This document shows, piece after piece, positions 49,803 through 58,874 of a stretch of DNA of 64,000 bases. Position 1 is the first letter of the stretch, and every line of letters begins with the position of its first letter. Location: contig AP017895.1 of the NCBI GenBank assembly GCA_002355935.1, forward strand, positions 1,054,001 to 1,118,000, read 5' to 3'. The position numbers and the translations under genes are program-made. Under the pieces are notes generated by a model, which was not told the DNA's origin, searched no databases, and saw only the letters and a list, made by a program, of their open reading frames with translations. Source of the stretch: Rothia aeria (GTDB lineage: Bacteria > Actinomycetota > Actinomycetes > Actinomycetales > Micrococcaceae).

Positions 49803-50969
49803 GTGAATTCTGAAGCCTCCCACCTGAAATTACCGCCGCTGAAACTCGGTAAACTGACTGTTGAAACGCCTGTGGTGCTCGCCCCGATGGCGGGTGTGAC
49901 GAATAAGGCGTTCCGTCGTCTGTGCCGCGAGTACGGCGGCGGATTATATGTGACTGAGATGGTGACGGCGCGCGCCCTCGTGGAACGCAAACCCGAGTCG
50001 ATGCGCATTATCGAACACGACGCGGACGAGCAGATCCGCTCCATCCAGATCTACGGGGTAGACGCGGTTAACGTGGGTAAGGCTATTCGGCTGGTCGTAG
50101 AGGAAGACCGTGCGGATCATATCGACCTGAACTTTGGGTGCCCGGCGCCGAAAGTCACAAAACGCGGCGGCGGTGCGGCGCTTCCATGGAAAACCGATCT
50201 CTTCACCGCGATTGTGCACACGGCGGTCAAAGAGGCTTCGCGTAACGATATTCCCCTGACCATCAAGATGCGTAAAGGCATCGATGATGACCACATCACG
50301 TTCCTTGAATCCGCTAAGATCGCCCGGGATGCGGGTGTCGCCGCCATAGCCCTGCACGGGCGTACCGCTGCCCAACACTATTCGGGAACAGCGGATTGGG
50401 ACTCCATCGCGCAGCTTCGCGAGGCGATTCCGGACGTTCCCATCTTGGGCAACGGCGATATTTTCGCCGCCGAAGATGCCGTGCGCATGGTTGAACAGAC
50501 CGGTGTGGACGGCGTGGTGATTGGGCGCGGCTGCCAAGGGCGCCCGTGGCTTTTTGGCGATCTGCAGAATGCTTTTGAGGGTAGTTCCGAGCGTATCCGA
50601 CCTACTCTGAGTGAGGTTGCCGCAATGATTTACCGGCATGCCGAGCTGCTTGTTGAGACCTTTGCGGATGAGTACAAGGGACTGCGTGAGATCCGTAAAC
50701 ATGTTGCCTGGTATTTCAAGGGTTACCCGGTGGGCGGCGAGCTGCGTGCCAAAATGGCAACCGTACCCGATTTAGAGACTTTCCGTGAACTACTGGGGCA
50801 GCTTGATCACAGTATCGGGTATCCGGGGGCCGCGGTTGAAGGTTCCCGCGGCCGGGCCGGGAGCCCGAAGAAGCCTCATTTGCCGGATGGGTGGCTTAAC
50901 TCCCGTATTTTAGGGGATGCTGAAAGGCTTGGACTCGTGGAGGCAGAACTGGATATCTCGGGCGGATAA
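49803..50969 (+). CDS. dusB: tRNA-dihydrouridine synthase (DusB type)
   Basis: Reduces uridines in the tRNA D-loop with FMN and NADPH. 388 residues from GTG 49803. TIM-barrel motifs VVLAPMAGVTNKAFRRLCREYGGGLYVTEM, HIDLNFGCPAPKVTKRGGGAAL with the catalytic Cys, TIKMRKGID, ALHGRTAAQHYSG, ILGNGDIF and VVIGRGCQGRPWLF. The frame is open upstream to 49761 but no better start is visible. The C-terminal extension with AAVEGSRGRAGSPKKPHLPDGWL is common in actinobacteria. Confidence 0.93.
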   Translation: MNSEASHLKLPPLKLGKLTVETPVVLAPMAGVTNKAFRRLCREYGGGLYVTEMVTARALVERKPESMRIIEHDADEQIRSIQIYGVDAVNVGKAIRLVVEEDRADHIDLNFGCPAPKVTKRGGGAALPWKTDLFTAIVHTAVKEASRNDIPLTIKMRKGIDDDHITFLESAKIARDAGVAAIALHGRTAAQHYSGTADWDSIAQLREAIPDVPILGNGDIFAAEDAVRMVEQTGVDGVVIGRGCQGRPWLFGDLQNAFEGSSERIRPTLSEVAAMIYRHAELLVETFADEYKGLREIRKHVAWYFKGYPVGGELRAKMATVPDLETFRELLGQLDHSIGYPGAAVEGSRGRAGSPKKPHLPDGWLNSRILGDAERLGLVEAELDISGG

Positions 50970-51078
50970 TTGGGCGAGGTTTATCGTAGCCTGATAAAAA
51001 CATTGCGTCTGGGCAAAATAGTGCTTATATAGGTAGTAGAAAGACACCAACCGCACCGGAAGCAGGAACGGAGGAGTG

Positions 51079-52440
51079 ATGACTCGCCTCGCCGAGGAAG
51101 GACAGGAACGCTGGGAATGGAACCTGCCCGCAGGGTACACCCCCGACGACTCAGAACGCTGGGTGCCCGAAATACACCCCTTCCAGGACCGCACCCCCTT
51201 TGAACGCGATCGTGCCCGTGTGCTTCATTCCTCCGCGCTGCGGCGGCTAGGCGCTAAAACCCAGGTCATGAACCCGGATACGGACGATTTCGTGCGTACC
51301 CGGCTCACACACTCCCTTGAAGTCGCCCAGGTCGGGCGCGAAGTGGGCCGGATGCTCGGCTGCGACCCAGACGTAGTTGATACTGCCTGCCTCTCTCACG
51401 ACCTGGGGCATCCGCCCTTTGGACATAACGGCGAACGTGCCCTAAACAAGATCGCCGCCCATATGGGCGGGTTCGAGGGCAACGCCCAAACCCTGAGGCT
51501 GCTCAGCCGCCTTGAACCGAAAGTGATCGCCGAACATGACGTATCTGCGGGGCTGAACCTGACCCGCGCATCCCTGGACGCAACCTGCAAATATCCGTGG
51601 ACGCGCACAGACGCACCACGTCGCGCAGACGGCACCCAAACCCACAAATTCGGTGTTTACGAGGATGACCTGCCGGTCTTCGAATGGTTCCGTGAGGGCG
51701 CACACGACGCCGGGGTAGAGCCTCAGCGCAAATGCCTGGAAGCGCAGGTTATGGACCTAGCCGACGATATTTCATACTCGGTGCACGACGTTGAAGATGC
51801 AGTCTTCGGCGGGCACGTGCAGTTAGAACAGCTGCGCGAAGCAAAGCACCGGCAGGCCGTCTTCGACATGACCCGCCAATGGTATCTTCCAGCCGCTACT
51901 GACGAACAACTGGATGCGGCACTCAGCCGGTTGGAGACCCTGAACCGGTGGGTTCCGTGCATGACCGGTTCGCGCGCTTCCCTAGCACAGTTCAAGGGGC
52001 TCACCAGTAAACTTATCGGTCGCTTCGCCTGGAGCGCCGTGGAAGCAACCCGCGAACGTTACGGGCGAGACACCCCGCTAACCCGCTATAGCGCCGAACT
52101 GATCGTACCGGAAGACACCCGAGACGAAATCGCCGTCATGAAGGGAATCGCAACCGCATTCGTTATGACGGTGCGCGACGCCCAACCCCACTACGAACAC
52201 CAGCACGAAATACTGGGCATCCTCGTCGAAGCGCTCTACGAAGATTCCCAGCGCGCAAACCCGCAATACATCGACAGCATCTTCAGAACGGACTACGCGC
52301 AGCTGGGGGCTCATGACGACGACGCGCGCCTGCGCCTCGTCATTGATCAGGTGGCATCCCTAACCGACAGGTCGGCGGTTGCGCTCTACAAACGCATTAA
52401 CGGGACCCCCTGGATGCTGGGGGAGAAGCCCCTATGGTAG
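51079..52440 (+). CDS. dgt: Deoxyguanosinetriphosphate triphosphohydrolase-like protein
   Basis: HD-domain dNTP triphosphohydrolase, 453 residues. HD motifs: FVRTRLTHSLEVAQVGREV and ACLSHDLGHPPFGHNGERAL, then the later Asp in MDLADDISYSVHDVED. Lowers the dNTP pool, or acts as regulator. GGAGG lies just before ATG 51079; a GTG three bases earlier is equally read. Upstream of dnaG, as in many actinobacteria. Confidence 0.92.
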   Translation: MTRLAEEGQERWEWNLPAGYTPDDSERWVPEIHPFQDRTPFERDRARVLHSSALRRLGAKTQVMNPDTDDFVRTRLTHSLEVAQVGREVGRMLGCDPDVVDTACLSHDLGHPPFGHNGERALNKIAAHMGGFEGNAQTLRLLSRLEPKVIAEHDVSAGLNLTRASLDATCKYPWTRTDAPRRADGTQTHKFGVYEDDLPVFEWFREGAHDAGVEPQRKCLEAQVMDLADDISYSVHDVEDAVFGGHVQLEQLREAKHRQAVFDMTRQWYLPAATDEQLDAALSRLETLNRWVPCMTGSRASLAQFKGLTSKLIGRFAWSAVEATRERYGRDTPLTRYSAELIVPEDTRDEIAVMKGIATAFVMTVRDAQPHYEHQHEILGILVEALYEDSQRANPQYIDSIFRTDYAQLGAHDDDARLRLVIDQVASLTDRSAVALYKRINGTPWMLGEKPLW

Positions 52441-52545
52441 CGCCGCCTTTCACACGGCAAAGACAAGACAGAGACCCCGTGCATAGACGGGCATGAAATA
52501 CCTTCTAAAACTGCTATTACAGCACGGTGCAGCAGAAATGAGACG

Positions 52546-54516
52546 ATGGCTGGACTAATCCGCAAAGAAGACATTGATGAAGTACGCGCCCGTACCGACA
52601 TCCGCGAAATCATTGAGGGATATGTAACCCTCAAAGGTGCAGGTATCGGCGCGTACAAAGGGCTGTGCCCATTCCACGACGAACGCACGCCCTCCTTCAA
52701 TGTGCGCCCGCAAATGGGAACCTACCACTGCTTCGGATGCGGAGAATCCGGTGACGTCTACTCCTTCGTCATGGCGATGGAACACACCGGGTTTACCGAA
52801 ACCGTTGAACGCTTAGCGGCGCGTATCGGCTACACCCTGCACTATGAAGGCGGAAACCCGCGAGACAGGTATGAAGCAAGCCTGCGTCGTCGACTTCTCG
52901 ACGCGCACAAAATCGCCGCAGAATTCTTTGAACGCAGCCTCTACTCAGCGAACGCGGGGGAAGCACAACGCTTTCTCGGCGCTCGCGGATTCGACCCAGC
53001 CGCCACCAAAACCTTCGGAGTCGGATACGCCCCCCGCGGCTGGGACAACCTGCTCAAACATCTGCGTTCCCAAGGCTTTACCGACGAGGAACTGCGCGCT
53101 ACCGGTATGTTTTCTGAAGGAAACCGCGGCCTCTACGACCGTTTTCGTGGGCGCCTCATCTGGCCCATCCGCACCGTAGCAGGCGAAACCATCGGATTCG
53201 GGGCACGCCGTCTTTTCGACGACGACCAAGGCCCCAAATATCTCAACACCCCCGAAACGCTGCTGTACAAAAAATCGCAGGTGCTCTACGGCATCGACCT
53301 TGCCAAACGTGAGATGACCAAAACCAAACAAGTCGTCATCGTCGAAGGCTATACCGATGTTATGGCGGCACACCTAGCAGGCATTAAAACCGCCGTAGCA
53401 ACCTGCGGCACCGCCTTCGGTGCGGGGCACATCAAAGTGGTACGCCGCATGATCACCGATGACGGCTCCGGCGGAGAAATTATCTTTACCTTCGATGGCG
53501 ACGCCGCGGGGCAGAAAGCCGCGCTCGCAGCGTTTGAGGAGGATCAGCGTTTTGTGGCACAAACATACGTGGCGGTCGCCCAAGAAGGCATGGACCCGTG
53601 CGATCTTCGCCTGCACAGGGGCGATGCGGCGGTACGATCCCTCATCGCCTCTCGCCGTCCGCTCTTCGAATTCGTCATCGACACAACCCTCAAACGCTTC
53701 GACCTGACGACCCTAGAGGGGCGTGTGCTGGCGATGCGCGCCATCGCGCCCATTATCGCCGGAATCAGGGACCGCGACCTGCGCCCGGCCTATATGCGTA
53801 AAGCCTCCGGACAGCTCGGTATGGAACTTGAGGAAATACAGCGTGCGGTCGCCTACGCCCAGCGTAACCCCAGCGGCAGGCGTTCCAACTACAATCAACG
53901 CAGAAACGACTCTCCCTACCAGAACGGCGAGACGCAGGCCCGACACCAGCCTGGGCCCACCGGTGCCGCCCACGCCCAGCAGTCGGCGCAGAACGCACCC
54001 ACAACAGAACCTCAGCAGGAAGCTCCCCAGCCCGAGTTCTTCACCCCCAACCCCGCAGACCCCATTGCCCGCCTTGAACGCACCTGCCTGGAAATAGCGC
54101 TGCAGCACCCCAACCTCATGAGTGTGCCGCAATGGCAAGAATTTGCGCGTGTAAGCTTCCGCTACCGCACCCACCAAGAAATTGCCCGAGGTATTATCCA
54201 CGCAGCCTCTCAGATAGCCCCGGCCCCCGGAGTCGCATGGCTCAACTATGTGCGTGCTGGATCCGCCGAGGAAGTCCACCACAGTATTGCCGAGCTGAGC
54301 GTAGCCCAGCTCCCTGTTGCCACTGCTGAGAAACTGCCGTACTACATTGAAGGAGTGCTGAACAGCCTCTTTGAGCACCAGATCTCACGCCAAAAATCTG
54401 ACCTTATGATGCGCCTTGAACAGCTCAGCTCCACTCCTGACTCTGAAGAATACGGGCGCATCCAACGAGAACTGCTCGACTTAGAAGTGCGCCGCCGCAC
54501 CATGACGCGCCACTAA
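52546..54516 (+). CDS. dnaG: DNA primase
   Basis: Synthesises RNA primers at the replication fork. 656 residues: N-terminal zinc finger C41-x2-H44...C62-x2-C65 (CPFHDERTPSFN...YHCFGCG), catalytic core with the Toprim Glu in VVIVEGYTDVMAAHLAG and Asp in TFDGDAAGQKA, a Gln/Pro-rich low-complexity linker (about residues 440-500), and the C-terminal DnaB-binding helical domain. Follows dgt by 105 bases. Ends before a hairpin and tRNA-Asn. Confidence 0.95.
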   Translation: MAGLIRKEDIDEVRARTDIREIIEGYVTLKGAGIGAYKGLCPFHDERTPSFNVRPQMGTYHCFGCGESGDVYSFVMAMEHTGFTETVERLAARIGYTLHYEGGNPRDRYEASLRRRLLDAHKIAAEFFERSLYSANAGEAQRFLGARGFDPAATKTFGVGYAPRGWDNLLKHLRSQGFTDEELRATGMFSEGNRGLYDRFRGRLIWPIRTVAGETIGFGARRLFDDDQGPKYLNTPETLLYKKSQVLYGIDLAKREMTKTKQVVIVEGYTDVMAAHLAGIKTAVATCGTAFGAGHIKVVRRMITDDGSGGEIIFTFDGDAAGQKAALAAFEEDQRFVAQTYVAVAQEGMDPCDLRLHRGDAAVRSLIASRRPLFEFVIDTTLKRFDLTTLEGRVLAMRAIAPIIAGIRDRDLRPAYMRKASGQLGMELEEIQRAVAYAQRNPSGRRSNYNQRRNDSPYQNGETQARHQPGPTGAAHAQQSAQNAPTTEPQQEAPQPEFFTPNPADPIARLERTCLEIALQHPNLMSVPQWQEFARVSFRYRTHQEIARGIIHAASQIAPAPGVAWLNYVRAGSAEEVHHSIAELSVAQLPVATAEKLPYYIEGVLNSLFEHQISRQKSDLMMRLEQLSSTPDSEEYGRIQRELLDLEVRRRTMTRH

Positions 54517-54543
54517 AAGCAGAAAGTGTGATATATCACAAGA

Positions 54544-54562
54544 TGGGGATTTGCGAACCCCA
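54544..54562 (+). terminator. Short hairpin after dnaG
   Basis: TGGGG / CCCCA with a nine-base loop; weak T-tail. A palindrome GTGATATATCAC lies at 54529-54540. Confidence 0.45.
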
Positions 54563-54615
54563 CAAACCGCCGGTATAGTTATTATTCGTTGCAAACAACA
54601 CAAAAAACAACATAA

Positions 54616-54688
54616 TCCCCCGTAGCTCAATTGGCAGAGCATTCGACTGTTAATCGAAGGGTTACTGGTTCGAGTCCAGTCGGGGGAG
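54616..54688 (+). tRNA. tRNA-Asn (anticodon GTT)
   Basis: Acceptor TCCCCCG / CGGGGGA with discriminator G, D-arm TAGCTCAATTGGCAGAGC, anticodon stem around ACTGTTAATC, T-arm ACTGGTTCGAGTCCAGT. The CCA end is not encoded (GCATTT follows). A clear terminator follows at once. Confidence 0.96.
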
Positions 54689-54693
54689 CATTT

Positions 54694-54726
54694 AAAAGCC
54701 TCAGAGTAAAGCTCCGAGGCTTTTTT
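54694..54726 (+). terminator. Terminator of tRNA-Asn
   Basis: AAAAGCCTC ... GAGGCTTTTTT with a 13-base loop containing a further GAG/CTC pairing. Confidence 0.88.
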
Positions 54727-54733
54727 GTATGGT

Positions 54734-54756
54734 GACTGGACTTGAACCAGTAACCC
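54734..54756 (-). repeat. Inverted copy of the tRNA-Asn T-arm region
   Basis: Complement reads GGGTTACTGGTTCAAGTCC..., matching 54659-54681 of the tRNA with one change (G to A). A 23-base inverted copy right after the tRNA terminator. Confidence 0.8.
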
Positions 54757-54805
54757 ACTTCGCTCTGCGGAGGCGCTGGGGCGCCTCCTATCGGGCTTCG
54801 TCTAT

Positions 54806-54824
54806 TTCGAGTCCAGTCGGGGAG
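54806..54824 (+). repeat. Direct copy of the tRNA-Asn 3' end
   Basis: TTCGAGTCCAGTCGGGGAG matches the tRNA 3' end except for one G fewer. Between the two copies is a hairpin GGAGGCGC / GCGCCTCC (54769-54789). The region 54827-55100 holds no supported gene. Confidence 0.75.
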
Positions 54825-55100
54825 TATCTCTAAAGATTTCTTAGGCTCCATCTGTAGGGTGTCCTGGCTGTGTCGTCTTGAGGGCTCTTGCCGCAGCCGC
54901 CTTTGCTCAACAGTGAATACAGGCGCGCTATCCTCCTCCCGGTAAGCCCGCCCGCACCCGCGCCCACCAGTGAAAACCCGCAGAAACACTCGGAACCAAA
55001 GGTTCAAATTCAAAACTACGCGATTCAGTGGATAATAGAGATAGAATAGTACTTTACGGAGTGAAGTAAACTCCACGCATCAAAGTCTTGAGAGGTGGGC

Positions 55101-55964
55101 ATGGCCACTAACACTAATCCCAAAGGCATTCGCGCCAGCCTAGTGGGGATTAAGAACGGCGTCATGAGCGTCATTGACGCTGGTAAAGTCTTCTCAACCT
55201 TGGGTATCAACCAGGTCAAAGACGAAATCCAGATTGCTAAACACGAGCTCAAAACCAAAGGCATCGCCGTTGGTAAAGGCGCGGCATTCCTAGCCATCGC
55301 AGCGTTCTTCGCGGCCCTATTCATTATCGCCATCGTCGGCGCTATTATCCTGGGTCTCGGCGAAATCATGAGGCCCTGGCTCGCCGCGCTCGTAGTAGCA
55401 CTCATCTTCGCTATCGTAATCCTCATCACCGGCCTCATCGGGTACAAGAAAGTCAAAGCACAAATGCCGTTCGCCCCCGAATCGGCAGTCTTCGGGCTGC
55501 TCTTCGACCTGGGTGTACTGCGTGAAGGCAGCGCTATGACCGCGTCCCGGCTGAAAAAAGAACAAGCAGAACGCGCCGCCCGCAAACAGGCAGAGCGCGA
55601 AGCTGCTGCTGAGCAAGCTCGCCAAGAGGCCGAAGAACGCAAAGCACGCGGAGAATCCGAACCGCAGCCACTCACTGAAGAGCAGCTTAGGCAGCGCACC
55701 AAAGAACGCCGCGAGCACCTGGCCGCTCTGCGCGATGACATGCAGAAATACAGTGAAGGCGTACAGGCAAACGCGCAGGGCATCATTGGCTCTGCCAAAG
55801 CTAAAGCGCAGCAGGCCCCCACAGAGGCCGTCAATGTTGGTCGCGGCTTGGCTGAGAACATCACCCAGCCCAACGTCGTCAAAGCACGCTGGAAATCATT
55901 CGCCGCACTCGGCGCTGCACTACCCGCGGCCCTGGTGTTCCTCCGCAGGTTCCTGCGCCGCTAA
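55101..55964 (+). CDS. Actinobacterial Holin-X (phage holin superfamily III)-like membrane protein
   Basis: A 287-residue protein: N-terminal amphipathic part, two hydrophobic helices (about residues 56-82 and 90-112), then a long charged coiled coil rich in Glu, Lys, Arg and Ala (KKEQAERAARKQAEREAAAE and on) and a short hydrophobic C-terminal patch ending LRRFLRR. The helix pair with QIAKHELKTKGIAVGKGAAF fits the Holin-X/DUF1469 family, which in actinobacteria is chromosomal and not phage-borne. Function unknown. GAGAGGTGG precedes ATG 55101. Confidence 0.72.
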   Translation: MATNTNPKGIRASLVGIKNGVMSVIDAGKVFSTLGINQVKDEIQIAKHELKTKGIAVGKGAAFLAIAAFFAALFIIAIVGAIILGLGEIMRPWLAALVVALIFAIVILITGLIGYKKVKAQMPFAPESAVFGLLFDLGVLREGSAMTASRLKKEQAERAARKQAEREAAAEQARQEAEERKARGESEPQPLTEEQLRQRTKERREHLAALRDDMQKYSEGVQANAQGIIGSAKAKAQQAPTEAVNVGRGLAENITQPNVVKARWKSFAALGAALPAALVFLRRFLRR

Positions 55965-55998
55965 ACACCACCCCCGCCGTACGGCGATGCGAAACACC

Positions 55999-56041
55999 GC
56001 GACTTGGCCCGCCACCTTCCGAAGGTGGCGGGCCAAGTCGC
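55999..56041. terminator. Long hairpin, near-perfect 20-bp stem
   Basis: GCGACTTGGCCCGCCACCTT and its complement around a tight TTCCGAA loop, after the Holin-X-like gene. The remainder of 55965-56238 shows no gene. Confidence 0.7.
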
Positions 56042-56238
56042 ATCACCCCAACGCCCCCACCCATCACCAATACGCCGCAAACTCACTGATTCTCAGAGAA
56101 CTCTAAGGCTACCTACCTTCTTGTTAGGCTCAAGTAACGCACCCAAACCGATAAAATAGTTGAATTGGAAAAATCACCTCACACCCTGTGCCCCGTATCA
56201 CCCTACGAGGCTCATAATGACCAAGGAGTAGAACCGCG

Positions 56239-57491
56239 ATGAAGCAGGCCCACACCATCCTCATCGGCGCCGAAACCTACCCGCCAGACATTAATGGGGC
56301 CGCCCAGTTCGGTCATCGCCTTGCCACCGCAATGCTTGGGCGCGGGCACGAAGTGCATGTGGTTGCGGCCAGCCCCATGCGTGGACCCAGCTACCGCACC
56401 ACTGTTGAGGGCGGTATTGTCGAGCACCGGCTGCGCTCACACTTACCCCCTACCCATGACACCAACCGCATCTGCATCCCCTGGGAAATCCACTTCGAAG
56501 TGGGGCATATTCTTGACGAAGTGAAACCAGACGTTGTGCACGTACAATGCCACTACATTATTGGGCGGGCCCTCATCACCCAAGCCCATAAACGCGGTAT
56601 CCGGGTGATCGCCACCAACCACTTCATGCCGGCGAATCTCGATCCTTTCCTGCCGGTCCCCACGCCTATTAAACGCGTCATCTCAAAAGCCACCTGGATC
56701 GATATGCGCCGCTGTTTCTCACGGGCCGCAGTCGTCACCACCCCCACCCAGATCGGGGCTGACGCCATGAGGGACCTTGGCGGCTTCACCCGTCCTGTCA
56801 TGCCTGTCTCCAACGGTATTGAAATCGGGGACTACGAACTTGCCGAAGGGGCCACCATTGATAAGGCCCCGGTGAACTTCGCATCACCTTCGTGGGGCGC
56901 CTTGCCCAAGAAAAAAATATTGATGTGCTCATTGAGGCGCTCTCTCTACTGCCGGAGCACCTGAACCACGTGATTCTTGATATAGCAGGTGGGGGAGAGC
57001 TGCGGGAAGAACTAGAGAAAAAAGCCCATGACTGTGGGGTAAGCGAACGGGTCGTATTCCGCGGCTACGTGCCTGATGAAGACCTACCCGGGGTGTACCA
57101 GCGGGCCGATATTTTCTGCCAGCCCGGCACCGCCGAACTGCAGTCTCTCGTCTCCCTGGAAGCAATGAGTGCCTCAAAACCTGTGGTGCTTGCGAACGCT
57201 CTCGCGCTACCGCACCTTGTGGAAGACGGAGTGAACGGTTACCTCTTCGAGCCGAACAATGCCCGCGACCTCGCCCACAAACTCGCGGCGATCCTTTCAC
57301 TTCCCGCCGCTGAACGTGAGCAGATGGGGCGTGAAAGCCGCCGCATCGTCGACTTCCACCGGGCTGATAACACGTGGCGCACCTTCGAAGAACTATACGT
57401 AAGCGATGCCCCTACGACCGCTTCCGCCACAGCTGACGCCCCTATTTTCCTAAACCCGGTTCGTCAGGTACTCTGGTTAAGGTTCGTGTAG
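56239..57491 (+). CDS. GT4 family glycosyltransferase, frameshift
   Basis: About 417 residues when repaired, GT-B fold. N-terminal acceptor domain with AETYPPDINGAAQFGHRLATAML and VVHVQCHYIIGRA; donor domain beginning ITFVGRLAQEKNIDVLIEAL after the repaired base, then the nucleotide-sugar E-x7-E motif in ELQSLVSLEAMSASKPVV. One base is missing at TT 56878-56879. Resembles lipid-linked sugar transferases (PimB/MgtA or DGDG-synthase-like) acting at the inner membrane face; exact sugar unknown. AAGGAG precedes the ATG. Confidence 0.87.
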
Positions 57492-57511
57492 CACATAAGC
57501 CGCACAAGCCG

Positions 57512-57585
57512 TGGGGGTTAGCTCAGCCGGTTAGAGCAGAGGACTCATAATCCTTTGGTCGTGGGTTCAAGTCCCACACTCCCTA
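57512..57585 (+). tRNA. tRNA with CAU anticodon, probably tRNA-Ile2 or elongator tRNA-Met
   Basis: D-arm TAGCTCAGCCGGTTAGAGCA, anticodon loop ACTCATAA, variable TTTGGTCG, T-arm GTGGGTTCAAGTCCCAC. The AGCAG...CTTTGGTCG pattern resembles Ile2 (lysidine) tRNAs. The acceptor (TGGGGGT / ACTCCCT) has a mismatch at the first pair and a G-T pair; one missing G in the 5' G run would cure this, in keeping with the other indels. CCA not encoded. Confidence 0.85.
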
Positions 57586-57591
57586 CATACC

Positions 57592-57630
57592 CCCGCTCGG
57601 TATGACTCTGTCTAGTAGTCGCCGAGCGGG
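57592..57630 (+). terminator. Terminator of the CAU tRNA
   Basis: CCCGCTCGG / CCGAGCGGG with a 21-base loop, followed by TTTTAG. Confidence 0.82.
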
Positions 57631-57646
57631 TTTTAGTATGTTCATA

Positions 57647-57670
57647 GTGGTGTAGCTCAGTGCGGCAGAA
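57647..57670 (+). pseudogene. Truncated tRNA-like 5' fragment
   Basis: GTGGTGTAGCTCAGTGCGGCAG resembles the acceptor 5' strand plus D-arm of a tRNA, then stops; no anticodon or T-arm follows in the next 80 bases. The rest of 57671-57838 holds no gene. Confidence 0.5.
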
Positions 57671-57838
57671 ATAAAAATAAGCCGGGTCAATCTTCGTTAA
57701 ACATGACTGAATACATGCCCCTTGGACGCAGTTTTAAGGTACTGTAAAGGGTAGTCTTCTGGCGGTCTAGTTTTAGCACCGCAGAAGGTTTGAATGCATG
57801 GCGCAACTGATGCGTCTACCCCCTTGAGACAAGGACCG

Positions 57839-58861
57839 ATGATGAGCGATAACCTTCCGCAGCAGCCCGGGCACAACGGGTATGATCAGCAGGACCACAC
57901 ACAGCCCTACGGTATATCCCAGCAGCAGGGGCAACAAAATACTCCCTATCAGCAGAATCAGTACCAGCAAAACCCTCAACAGGGAATGCAGCAAGGTTAC
58001 GGGCAGCAGGGCCAGCAGAACGTACCCTATCAGCAGAACCAGTACCAGCAAAACCCTCAACAGGGCTATGGTCAGCAACAGCAGCAGTACATGCCCCCAC
58101 AGAACCAGCAGGATCAGTACCAGCAGAATCAGCAGAGCCAGGCTCCGGCCGCCCCTAATCATTTTGCGTTGGCGTTTAAGGGGTGTGGGGGCTTTCCTAG
58201 ATATTTTAAGAGCAACCCCACCGGCGCGCACGACCGTATGCAGCAGCACCCCCTGTGGGGCTGGCTTATTGCCTGCACATTACAGTCGGTTGTGGGTGCC
58301 CTGTTCGTTATGGCGTTTTTGAACACCTATGCCGGGCAAATTTTCCGTGTCGTGTTTGTTGTTACAAAAGATACAGCGAAGTACACTTCGGGCGCGTACA
58401 CCGCCGCTGAGGGGTTCCTATTATTTCTTATTTTCCTGATTGTGATTTTTGGCGTGCTCGTGCTACGCGGGGTGGGGCTGATGCTTACCGCACGCATCGG
58501 CAAGTCGCAGATGGGGTTTAACTCCGCGATGGATATTGTGGGTACTGCTGTGCTACCGCAGATTCCCGCTTTCCTAGTTCTGTTCTTCCTCTCATTCTTG
58601 CTGCCACATGCAAGTACTATGACCGATACGTACGCCGCGTCGCAGCGCCCCATCTTGGTGATGATGATAGTCTTCGCGGTATTTAGCGTAATCGTTGGTG
58701 AATCCCTGCTGTACCTGGGACAGGCGAAAGTTGCCAACACCGAAAAATCGGTGTTCTTCATGTACGTGGTGTTGAGCACCGCATTCGTGCTTGCTGGGAT
58801 TCTGGTGCTGTACTTCGGCTTCAGCGTATTGGCCCCGAACCCCTCCTCCTCCGCCCACTAG
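57839..58861 (+). CDS. Membrane protein with Gln-rich disordered N-terminus, Yip1-like core
   Basis: 340 residues. The first 110 are almost only Gln, Asn, Tyr, Gly and Pro with a near-exact duplicated block (PYQQNQYQQNPQQ, twice), predicted disordered and cytoplasmic. Then a membrane domain of five or six helices (LWGWLIACTLQSVVGALFVMAF, FLLFLIFLIVIFGVLVLRGVGLML and so on) resembling Yip1-family proteins. AAGGA precedes ATG 57839 (a second ATG follows at 57842). The next gene starts 14 bases on. Function unknown. Confidence 0.75.
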   Translation: MMSDNLPQQPGHNGYDQQDHTQPYGISQQQGQQNTPYQQNQYQQNPQQGMQQGYGQQGQQNVPYQQNQYQQNPQQGYGQQQQQYMPPQNQQDQYQQNQQSQAPAAPNHFALAFKGCGGFPRYFKSNPTGAHDRMQQHPLWGWLIACTLQSVVGALFVMAFLNTYAGQIFRVVFVVTKDTAKYTSGAYTAAEGFLLFLIFLIVIFGVLVLRGVGLMLTARIGKSQMGFNSAMDIVGTAVLPQIPAFLVLFFLSFLLPHASTMTDTYAASQRPILVMMIVFAVFSVIVGESLLYLGQAKVANTEKSVFFMYVVLSTAFVLAGILVLYFGFSVLAPNPSSSAH

Positions 58862-58874
58862 TGGAACATCTCTG

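Noticed and set aside
54627-55076. Minus-strand open frame ending in PTGLEPVTLRLTVECSAN
   Set aside because: This peptide is the well-known antisense translation of a tRNA and its flank; no ribosome-binding site.
55101-55964. Prophage suggested by a holin-like protein
   Set aside because: No other phage genes nearby; Holin-X-like proteins are ordinary chromosomal proteins in actinobacteria.
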